Assembly: GCF_029285175.1 (NCBI RefSeq)
Contig: NZ_JABEDH010000001.1
Span: forward strand, 434,001 to 498,000
Direction of reading: 5' to 3'
Length of the DNA stretch: 64,000 nt
Origin: Sulfitobacter sp. M05
GTDB lineage: Bacteria; Pseudomonadota; Alphaproteobacteria; Rhodobacterales; Rhodobacteraceae
The notes under the pieces were generated by a model. It had not been told where the DNA came from, did no database searches, and saw only the letters and a program-made list of their open reading frames with translations. This document shows, one piece after another, positions 57,814 to 64,000 of this stretch. The translations under genes and the position numbers were made by a program. Every line of letters starts with the position of its first letter. The stretch's first letter is position 1.

Positions 57814-58553
57814 TGCAGGGTGGTTTCGGTGTCTTTGACGCCGACCCGCGGGTGGCAGACTGGGCCAAAGCGGCGCATAAGCTTGCGTGCAAAATCTCTG
57901 CTGATCCGGTTGTTAGGGCGACAAACATGCGCCATGGCAATACGTGGTTTGTCGGGGTCGATGCCTTGCCCAATACATCGGATGGCAGCATCGCGGGCGT
58001 TCCGCTTGCCGGTCCGTGGCAGGACCATATCACAGCCCCGACCAGCTGGCATCCGGCGCAACTTTCAATCGTTTACCCCGGCTACCCCAAGCAGGATAGC
58101 GGTGAAAGTGACGCCAACCACCGCTACCGGATTGCGCGTCACGCTGCACATGTGGATGGGTTGCTGCCGATTGGCGCGGCGCGACGGCGGTTTTTGCTGG
58201 AGCCCCATGCGTTCATTTTGGGCTTGCCGTTGAACCATTCCGATGCTGCACCGCTGATGGTTTGGCCGGATAGTCATCATATCATGGGCGAGGCGTTTCG
58301 CACGATGATCGGCACGCAGGATCCGGCGACGGTCGACCTTACTGAAGGGTATCAGGCGGCGCGCCGGCAGGTGTTTGACAGCATCACACCCCAGCCTGTC
58401 ATCGCCAAACCGGGGGCCGCCATTCTGATGCATCGGCATTTGTTGCACGGTGTCGCCCCTTGGAGTGCGGAAGCCACCGCACCTGCTGAAGGCCGGATGA
58501 TCGCGTATTTCCGTCCGCAGTTCAGCGCCAAAAGCTGGCTGTTGGCCGACTGA
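57813..58553 (+). CDS. Putative Fe(II)/2-oxoglutarate oxygenase (phytanoyl-CoA dioxygenase-like)
   Basis: A 246-residue protein with a HxD-like site in RHAAHVDGLLP, a second histidine in MHRHLLHGVAPW and a following arginine (EGRMIAYFRPQ), the arrangement of phytanoyl-CoA dioxygenase-type double-stranded beta-helix enzymes. The substrate is unknown. Its ATG overlaps the stop of the TauE gene (TGATG), so they are co-translated. The family call relies on these motifs only. Confidence 0.65.
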   Translation: MQGGFGVFDADPRVADWAKAAHKLACKISADPVVRATNMRHGNTWFVGVDALPNTSDGSIAGVPLAGPWQDHITAPTSWHPAQLSIVYPGYPKQDSGESDANHRYRIARHAAHVDGLLPIGAARRRFLLEPHAFILGLPLNHSDAAPLMVWPDSHHIMGEAFRTMIGTQDPATVDLTEGYQAARRQVFDSITPQPVIAKPGAAILMHRHLLHGVAPWSAEATAPAEGRMIAYFRPQFSAKSWLLAD

Positions 58554-58655
58554 CAAAAAGCCGCTTTCCCCACAAAGACCTCTATGCTGCCCCATTGTTG
58601 CCATCTGCGCAACGATAGTGAACGCAACAAAAGCGGCAAAACAGGACCGAAGACA

Positions 58656-58892
58656 ATGGCAGCAATTATGACAGGCGCAGCAGGCAATATCGCCTATTTT
58701 GATGGGGTATCCCGCCCTATGGTGAAACGCGCATTCGACTTTAACGGCATCTTTCAACGTACTGATCTGACACGCTTTGCAAGCCTCAGTGCCTTTGGTG
58801 CGAATAGCAACCACGCGCCATCAAATTTTGATTGGGCCGATTCCTGGGATGCGGGTGTTGATTTCCTTTTTAGGATCGCGGGCGCGCGTTAA
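58656..58892 (+). CDS. Small hypothetical protein
   Basis: A possible 78-residue protein starting MAAIMTGAAGNIAYFDGVSR. It has no membrane segment and no known motif. Spacing after the oxygenase gene is about 100 bp and its end nearly meets the DUF1289 gene coming the other way. No strong ribosome site. It may be a real conserved gene of roseobacters or just an open frame. Confidence 0.35.
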   Translation: MAAIMTGAAGNIAYFDGVSRPMVKRAFDFNGIFQRTDLTRFASLSAFGANSNHAPSNFDWADSWDAGVDFLFRIAGAR

Positions 58893-58895
58893 GCG

Positions 58896-59129
58896 TTATT
58901 TTCGTGACATCCGCGCCGCACGTCCGCCGCGACGCTTGGTAATCTGACCAGTTCGCGTTGGCAGCTCCGCCATGATGGCGCGGCGTTCTTCGGATGTCAT
59001 CCGTGACCAACCTCCGATCTCATCAATTGAACGCAAGCAACCGGTGCAAATCCGGGCCTCGGGATGTATCACACAGATTTTGATGCAGGGGCTTTCGATC
59101 TCGTCGCGTTTCCAGACGTCATCGCTCAT
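58896..59129 (-). CDS. DUF1289 small cysteine-rich protein
   Basis: A 77-residue protein with IESPCIKICVIHPEARICTG and CLRSIDEIGGWSRMTSEERR, the DUF1289 signature with four cysteines (CxxxC...CxxC-like), probably binding zinc or an iron-sulfur cluster. It overlaps the ruvX stop by four bases and is likely co-transcribed with it. The tail is basic (QITKRRGGRAARM). Confidence 0.85.
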   Translation of the reverse strand: MSDDVWKRDEIESPCIKICVIHPEARICTGCLRSIDEIGGWSRMTSEERRAIMAELPTRTGQITKRRGGRAARMSRK

Positions 59130-59626
59130 TCTGCGGTATCCTCTCTGCGCAGCACCGCCAACCGGTCCAATACCCCTTGCAAGATATACCCTGCGGCCAC
59201 GTGATCAATCACCTCGGCGCGACGTTTGCGTGATGTATCCGCCTCCAGCAGGGCACGTTCTGCCGCAACGGTCGATAGGCGCTCATCCCAAAAGCTAATG
59301 GGCAGGGACAGTTTCTGGTCAGCGCACAGCTTTTCGAAATTACGGGCAAAAGCGCGGGTGGACTGACACCGTGGCCCTTCGGACCCGTCCATATTGCGCG
59401 GCAAGCCAAGCACGAGCCCACCGATTTGACGCGCCGTGATGATCTCGATCAGTCGGGCCGCATCGACGCCGAATTTCTTGCGCCGGACCGTTTCCAACGG
59501 GGTTGCCACGCTTAGAAAGTTATCGCTTACCGCCACGCCGATGGTTTTTTCGCCAAGGTCCAACCCGATAAGTGCCCGCATCGGCGGCAGGGCGGCGGCG
59601 AAATCGTTCATCTCTTCAAAGATCAT
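59126..59626 (-). CDS. ruvX: Putative pre-16S rRNA nuclease / Holliday junction resolvase YqgF
   Basis: A 166-residue RNase H-fold protein: ALIGLDLGEKTIGVAVSD with the first catalytic aspartate, GGLVLGLPRNMDGSEGPRCQ, and the conserved FWDERLSTVAAERAL; a last aspartate in VIDHVAAGYILQ. YqgF trims the 5' end of 16S rRNA precursors. Starts with an ATGA overlap of the ccmI stop. An inner start near MRALIGLDLG is possible. Confidence 0.9.
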   Translation of the reverse strand: MIFEEMNDFAAALPPMRALIGLDLGEKTIGVAVSDNFLSVATPLETVRRKKFGVDAARLIEIITARQIGGLVLGLPRNMDGSEGPRCQSTRAFARNFEKLCADQKLSLPISFWDERLSTVAAERALLEADTSRKRRAEVIDHVAAGYILQGVLDRLAVLRREDTAE

Positions 59627-60849
59627 TCTGCGACTCCTGCCTGTGATCCGGCAGCGCGGATGATATCAAGTGCGGTTGCATCGCCCTCGAACACCTCGAT
59701 TGCGTTGTTGAATACCGCAAGAGCTTGATTGGGGTTGCCCATCACGCCAAGCGATGTGATCAGCCGTGCCCAATCCTGCGGTGGCCCGCCTTCGGTGGCC
59801 AGACGGTTCGACAGGCCCTCGACCATGCCGCCAATCATCTCCATGCGTTCTTCGGTGGTCATTTCTGATGCCGCCTCGATGTCGTCCACGGAGGGACCCC
59901 GCGCCGTGCCGCCGCCAATGGTCGGCACGGTGTATTTTACCCCGGCCAGATAAGCGACCTCTTCGATTTGCGACAGGATGGGTGCAATCCATGGCGCATC
60001 TTCCGGGCCACGCCGCAACAGGGCATCCCACAGGCGGAACCCGATATCGGGCCGCCCTGACTGGACCATCATCAACCCCAGATAGTAGCGGGCACGCTCT
60101 TCGGTGTCGTCACGGGCCAGTGCGGCGCGAAAGGCGGTTTCAGCCTCGGGCGAAACATAGCCCCCCGCCGCCAGTACCAGCAGTTCGCCATAATCGGTAA
60201 TGTCCTGGGCCGATGCGGCATCCCTTTTGATGCGCAGAACCTGCTGCTGCGCTGATGCCGCAGCCGTAAAATTGCCAATCCGTGCTTCGTTTTCCGCCAA
60301 AAGCGTGTTGCCTTGGATGTCCGTCGGACGCTCTGCAACCGTTGCACGCAGCTGTTCCATCAGCTGGCGGTATTGGTCGCTTACATCTGCGGGCGGTGTG
60401 AATGCGGGCAGGCTGTCCACTGCGGCCTGTTGATTGGGGCGGCTTTCGCGCATACGGTCGGCAAAGGCGATCCGGTCCGCCAGTGCCAAATCGCCATACC
60501 CTGGCTGACCCAGCGTTTTGTAAAGCGCCAGTGACCCGCCAACCATGCATAGGGCGATCAGGACAATAAGGGCCCGGGACGGTGCATTGCCAGTTGAAAC
60601 CGTGCCACGCGGGCCTGCATCGGCGGCCAGAATGCGGCGCGAAATCTCGACGCGGGTGCGTTCGGCATCATCCATCCCCAAAACGCCACGTGCCACGTCT
60701 CGCTCAACATCGGCCAATTGGTCCCGATAAACACTCAGATCAAAATCTGCCGTATCGCGATCGGGCAGGCTCTGCTGGCGCAAAAGCGCGCGTCCGATCA
60801 AAGCCACGACAAGCACCGACATGGTTGCGCAGATCATCCAGAAAATCAT
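59623..60849 (-). CDS. ccmI: Cytochrome c maturation protein CcmI
   Basis: A 408-residue protein with two N-terminal membrane helices (IFWMICATMSVLVVALIGRA and ALIVLIALCMVGGSLALYKT), a CcmI-typical cytoplasmic loop (SVYRDQLADVERDVARGVLG) and a periplasmic TPR domain (LLAENEARIGNFTAAASAQQ; ARYYLGLMMVQSGRPDIGFR). CcmI is the apocytochrome chaperone of the Ccm system I. The other ccm genes are not in the window. Operon with ruvX and DUF1289. Confidence 0.9.
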   Translation of the reverse strand: MIFWMICATMSVLVVALIGRALLRQQSLPDRDTADFDLSVYRDQLADVERDVARGVLGMDDAERTRVEISRRILAADAGPRGTVSTGNAPSRALIVLIALCMVGGSLALYKTLGQPGYGDLALADRIAFADRMRESRPNQQAAVDSLPAFTPPADVSDQYRQLMEQLRATVAERPTDIQGNTLLAENEARIGNFTAAASAQQQVLRIKRDAASAQDITDYGELLVLAAGGYVSPEAETAFRAALARDDTEERARYYLGLMMVQSGRPDIGFRLWDALLRRGPEDAPWIAPILSQIEEVAYLAGVKYTVPTIGGGTARGPSVDDIEAASEMTTEERMEMIGGMVEGLSNRLATEGGPPQDWARLITSLGVMGNPNQALAVFNNAIEVFEGDATALDIIRAAGSQAGVAE

Positions 60850-61108
60850 GTCACGTCCATCATTTTGCGGGCCCTTTCCCTTGTTGTCTTGTGTCTATGC
60901 CCTGATCCCCCGCGACAAAAGGGGGCAAATGCGCCGCCCCCTGCGACAAAGGCACCGCCCTGCCACAGCTATTGCAGGGTATGTCGTAAAATTGATAGTA
61001 AATGCCGTGGCCAGTATCCTTTTTTTCGCTGATCCGGCCAGAAGAGAGGCAAGGGGGTGTTGGCGCACCCCGTCGGGCCTTTGCGCTGCTTTCAAGGATT
61101 TGTTCGCT

Positions 61109-62353
61109 ATGAAAAAATACTCCGTTTTTGCCGTCGCACGCGAGGCCATGCGTCATCACACAGGATGGGACCGCGCGTGGCGTGATGCCCAGCCCAAGGC
61201 GAAATATGATGTCATCATCATCGGGGCAGGGGGGCACGGTTTGGCAACCGCCTATTACCTCGGCAAGAATTTCGGCATCACAAATGTTGCGATTCTTGAA
61301 AAGGGTTGGCTCGGCGGCGGCAATACAGGCCGTAACACCACCATCATCCGCTCGAATTATCTTCAGGATCCGTCAGCGGCGATTTATGAGAAATCCCGAT
61401 CGCTCTACGAGACCATGTCGCAGGATCTGAACTATAATGTTATGTTCAGCCCCCGTGGTGTGATCATGCTGGCACAAACAGAACATGAGGTGCGCGGGTA
61501 TAAACGTACCGCCCATGCCAACGCCTTGCAGGGGGTGCCAACCGAATGGATCACACCGCAGCGGGTGAAAGAGCTTTGCCCGATCATGAACATCGACGGG
61601 CCGCGTTATCCGGTTCTGGGCGGGCTCTGGCAAGCGCGCGGCGGCACCGCACGTCACGACGCGGTGGCATGGGGCTACGCACGGGCCTGTTCCGACATGG
61701 GCATGGATGTAATCCAGCAATGCGAAGTCACCGGTGTCAAATCCGAAGGTGGCAAGGTCACCGGGGTTTCCACCAACAAGGGTGATATCGCCTGTGACAA
61801 ACTGGGCATGGTCGTGGCCGGCCATTCCGGTCACCTTGCGGATATGGCGGGTTTCCGTCTGCCTATCGAATCCGTTGCGCTACAGGCGCTGGTCTCCGAG
61901 CCGATCAAACCTGCGATGGACATTGTCGTGATGGCCAACACCGTGCATGGCTATCTGTCGCAATCAGACAAAGGCGAGATGGTCATTGGCGGCGGCACCG
62001 ACGGCTATAACAACTACACCCAGCGCGGCTCTTTCCATCACATCGAGGAAACCGTGCGCGCGCTGATCGAAACCTTCCCGATGCTGTCGCGTTTGAAAAT
62101 GCTGCGCCAGTGGGGCGGAATTGTGGATGTCACCGGCGACCGCTCGCCGATCCTGTCCAAAGCGCCGGTTGATGGCATCTTTATCAACTGTGGCTGGGGC
62201 ACCGGCGGTTTTAAGGCCATTCCCGGGTCCGGTTGGGCCATGGCCGAGCTGATGGCCAAGGGACAGTCGCCGCTGACCGATGCCTTTGGTCTGAACCGTT
62301 TTCAGGAAGGGCGCTTTATCGACGAAAGCGTTGCGGCAGGGGTGGCGCATTGA
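61109..62353 (+). CDS. soxB: Sarcosine oxidase subunit beta
   Basis: A 414-residue flavoprotein. Dinucleotide-binding start VIIIGAGGHGLATAYYLGKN, then GGNTGRNTTIIRSNYLQDPS and the C-terminal NCGWGTGGFKAIPGSGWAMA. In the heterotetrameric enzyme the beta subunit binds FAD and covalent FMN and oxidises sarcosine; the product methyl group is passed to tetrahydrofolate in alpha. The ATG at 61109 follows AAGGATTTG; the long upstream open frame is rejected. soxD and soxA follow. Confidence 0.93.
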   Translation: MKKYSVFAVAREAMRHHTGWDRAWRDAQPKAKYDVIIIGAGGHGLATAYYLGKNFGITNVAILEKGWLGGGNTGRNTTIIRSNYLQDPSAAIYEKSRSLYETMSQDLNYNVMFSPRGVIMLAQTEHEVRGYKRTAHANALQGVPTEWITPQRVKELCPIMNIDGPRYPVLGGLWQARGGTARHDAVAWGYARACSDMGMDVIQQCEVTGVKSEGGKVTGVSTNKGDIACDKLGMVVAGHSGHLADMAGFRLPIESVALQALVSEPIKPAMDIVVMANTVHGYLSQSDKGEMVIGGGTDGYNNYTQRGSFHHIEETVRALIETFPMLSRLKMLRQWGGIVDVTGDRSPILSKAPVDGIFINCGWGTGGFKAIPGSGWAMAELMAKGQSPLTDAFGLNRFQEGRFIDESVAAGVAH

Positions 62354-62373
62354 TGGGTGTTCAACCGGGCCGC

Positions 62374-62574
62374 TCACTGGCCGTCATGCGGCCCGTTTCC
62401 GAAATGCAGCGCAGTGCGGATTGCCTCGGCCCTGTTATGCGCCTGCCGATCGCTGTGTTGCGGTGGGGCCTTGGGGTCATCTTTGACAATGGCCAGGTGC
62501 TTGCAACGCTCGTAAATCGCCAAAGCCACGCCACCAATTGCGATGGCACCGATCAGATACATCAACCATTCCAT
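62374..62574 (-). CDS. Small membrane protein antisense between soxB and soxD
   Basis: A possible 66-residue protein on the opposite strand with one hydrophobic helix (WLMYLIGAIAIGGVALAIYE), a short basic part and a polar tail. It fills the gap of about 270 bp between soxB and soxD, which no plus-strand gene explains. No good ribosome site is seen. It may be real or a by-product of codon bias. Confidence 0.4.
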   Translation of the reverse strand: MEWLMYLIGAIAIGGVALAIYERCKHLAIVKDDPKAPPQHSDRQAHNRAEAIRTALHFGNGPHDGQ

Positions 62575-62624
62575 GCCCCCAAAGTGGGGCAGCCCCCCCG
62601 GTTTTTCAAGTGCGGAGCCTTGCC

Positions 62625-62957
62625 ATGCTGAATATCCACTGTCCATGCTGCGGTGTTACCGCGGAAGAAACCGAATTCCATGCCCATGGCGAAGCGCATC
62701 TGAAGCGCTTTGGCCCGGGGTCAACCGACGATCAATTCGAATCCTATCTGTTCATGCGCAAGAACCCCAAAGGGGTGCATTTTGAACGCTGGCGTCACCA
62801 GAACGGCTGCGGCAAGTGGTTCCACGTGGCCCGCTGCACGATGACCCTCGAAGTTTTCGGCAGCTACTCGGCGCAAACCTATGTGCCACCTCAGGACATC
62901 ATCGACAAAATCCAGCACCGCCGTCCGGATTGGTCAGCAGAGGCACCCGCACCATGA
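62625..62957 (+). CDS. soxD: Sarcosine oxidase subunit delta
   Basis: A 110-residue protein starting MLNIHCPCCGVTAEETEFHA, with the zinc-binding CPCC and later HQNGCGKWFHVARCTMTLEV. The delta subunit carries zinc in the heterotetrameric sarcosine oxidase. It is followed after 64 bp by soxA. The spacing to soxB is larger than usual. Confidence 0.92.
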   Translation: MLNIHCPCCGVTAEETEFHAHGEAHLKRFGPGSTDDQFESYLFMRKNPKGVHFERWRHQNGCGKWFHVARCTMTLEVFGSYSAQTYVPPQDIIDKIQHRRPDWSAEAPAP

Positions 62958-63021
62958 ACTGCCCCCTCTTTTTGGCCTTAAATACTGTCTGCACTCACCT
63001 CCTGCGCAAAGGGAATCGAAC

Positions 63022-64000
63022 ATGAGTACCCGTCTCGCAACACCCGGTCGTCTCACCGACCAAAGCAAACCGCTGAATTTCAGCTTCAACGGCAAAACCA
63101 TGCGCGGCTACGCGGGGGACACGCTGGCTTCGGCGCTGCTCGCCAATGACCAGATGCTGGTGGGGCGTTCGTTCAAATACCACCGTCCGCGCGGCATCGT
63201 GGCCTCTGGTCCGGAAGAGCCCAACGCGTTGGTGAACCTTGGCGAGGAAGGCCGGTTCGAACCGAACCAGCGGGTCACCACAACCGAGCTGTTCGAGGGC
63301 CTCACGGCGGCAAGCCAGAACCACTGGCCAACGCTGGAGTTCGACGTTGGTGCGATCAATAAACACCTCAGCCGCTTCCTGCCGGCAGGCTTTTATTACA
63401 AGATGTTCATGTATCCGCGCGCTTTCTGGAAGCATGTCTATGAGCCGGTGATCCGCCATTCCGCTGGTCTGGGCAAAGCCCCCAAGGCCCGCGATGAAGA
63501 CACCTATGAACATTTCTATTCCTTCTGCGATGTTCTGGTTGTGGGGGGCGGTGTTGCCGGATTGCAGGCGGCGCTGACCGCTGCGCGTGCCGGTGCCCGG
63601 GTGATCCTGTTTGAACAAAGCGACCATTGGGGCGGGCGCGCGCCGGTTGACGGCGGCATCATCAATGGCGGCCCTGTGGATCAATACGTCGAGGAAACCC
63701 TTGCGGCGTTGAAGTCTATGGACAACGTCGAAATGCGACTGCGCATCATGGGGGCGGGGGTCTATGATCACGGCTATGCCCTTGGCTATGAGCGTCTGAG
63801 CGACCACACCCCCGGGGCCGCAGGTCCGCGTCACCGTCTGTGGCGGGTGCGCGCCGCGCAGATCATCACCGCAACCGGCGCGATTGAACGCCCGCTTAGC
63901 TTTGCAGGCAACGACATTCCTGGTGTCATGCTGGCCTCTGCTGTGCGCGATTATGTGGTGAACTACGGGGTTTCCATCGGGGACCGCACGGTCGTGGTGA
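63022..64000 (+). CDS. soxA: Sarcosine oxidase subunit alpha, N-terminal part (cut by window end)
   Basis: Open frame from the ATG at 63022 to the window end, 326 residues of an expected thousand. The first part is the 2Fe-2S-ferredoxin-like SoxA N-terminal module (TMRGYAGDTLASALLANDQM and VGRSFKYHRPRGIVASGPEE); next comes an FAD/NAD-binding unit (CDVLVVGGGVAGLQAALTAA and EQSDHWGGRAPVDGG) and TATGAIERPLSFAGNDIPGV. It binds NAD+ and supplies the tetrahydrofolate site in its later C-terminal domain, outside the window. Confidence 0.93.
   Translation, partial: MSTRLATPGRLTDQSKPLNFSFNGKTMRGYAGDTLASALLANDQMLVGRSFKYHRPRGIVASGPEEPNALVNLGEEGRFEPNQRVTTTELFEGLTAASQNHWPTLEFDVGAINKHLSRFLPAGFYYKMFMYPRAFWKHVYEPVIRHSAGLGKAPKARDEDTYEHFYSFCDVLVVGGGVAGLQAALTAARAGARVILFEQSDHWGGRAPVDGGIINGGPVDQYVEETLAALKSMDNVEMRLRIMGAGVYDHGYALGYERLSDHTPGAAGPRHRLWRVRAAQIITATGAIERPLSFAGNDIPGVMLASAVRDYVVNYGVSIGDRTVVV

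Noticed and set aside
58065..58814. 249-residue minus-strand frame opposite the oxygenase gene
   Set aside because: His/Arg/Cys-rich shadow of the plus-strand gene, no motif.
1..64000. CRISPR arrays, tRNA or rRNA genes
   Set aside because: No regularly spaced repeats and no cloverleaf or rRNA-like segments were found by reading; dusA and not a tRNA is the integration site.

Overview
The window looks like a chromosomal segment of a marine Roseobacter-group alphaproteobacterium (Rhodobacteraceae). The pointers are tamA-tamB, acsA, a TRAP-T operon, ccmI, ruvX, a DUF1289 gene and a heterotetrameric sarcosine oxidase operon, all with close-packed, GC-rich, overlapping gene organisation. The genus cannot be fixed by eye.

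Left host flank (1-14.93 kb): a MITE-like 280-bp unit bounded by 27-nt inverted repeats; a DMT permease and a VOC protein; tamA-tamB (outer-membrane assembly); a flavin reductase-like gene; acsA; then dctP-dctQ-dctM and an M20 amidohydrolase, which together look like uptake and hydrolysis of an N-acylated or amide substrate.

Old island remnant (about 15.3-18.46 kb): a helical protein of unknown function, a WHH-type nuclease toxin, a SMI1/KNR4 (SUKH) immunity protein and a CDC123/D123-type ATP-grasp protein. They end against a decayed tyrosine integrase and a displaced 5' fragment of dusA. The wreck resembles the right end of the intact prophage, so it marks an earlier insertion at the same site.

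Intact prophage (about 18.46-56.0 kb, roughly 37.5 kb) in the 5' end of dusA: a 16-bp exact att core at 18448-18463 and 56001-56016, and TGTTGTTC repeats at both ends that are candidate integrase arm sites. A leftward early operon (18.56-23.7 kb) has a C5 methyltransferase, a PrtN homologue, DUF2303 and many small genes. A repressor/Cro-like switch has four GGTTT-AAACC operators in two pairs. A rightward early operon (24.87-29.55 kb) has a second methyltransferase, a replication-like gene and a NusG-like protein with a C-terminal zinc ribbon. A non-coding leader with terminators follows, then the siphovirus late operon: HNH, TerS, TerL, portal, protease, capsid, connectors, tail tube, tail chaperone with a -1 frameshift site GGGAAAC, tape measure, fibre proteins, endolysin, holin candidate and overlapping Rz/Rz1. 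The right end has an IS1595-family element carrying P63C and PemK/MazF-like passengers, small membrane genes and the integrase.

Right host flank (55.93-64 kb): dusA, whose start codon and first residues are supplied by the phage; a TauE/SafE permease; a putative Fe(II)/2-oxoglutarate oxygenase; DUF1289-ruvX-ccmI; and soxB-soxD-soxA, the last cut by the window edge.

Most noteworthy: the toxin/SUKH/D123 cluster beside the integrase wreck, the NusG-like protein placed like lambda Q before a leader with terminators, the paired operators, the frameshift site, and the passenger-carrying IS. No tRNA, rRNA or CRISPR array was seen.
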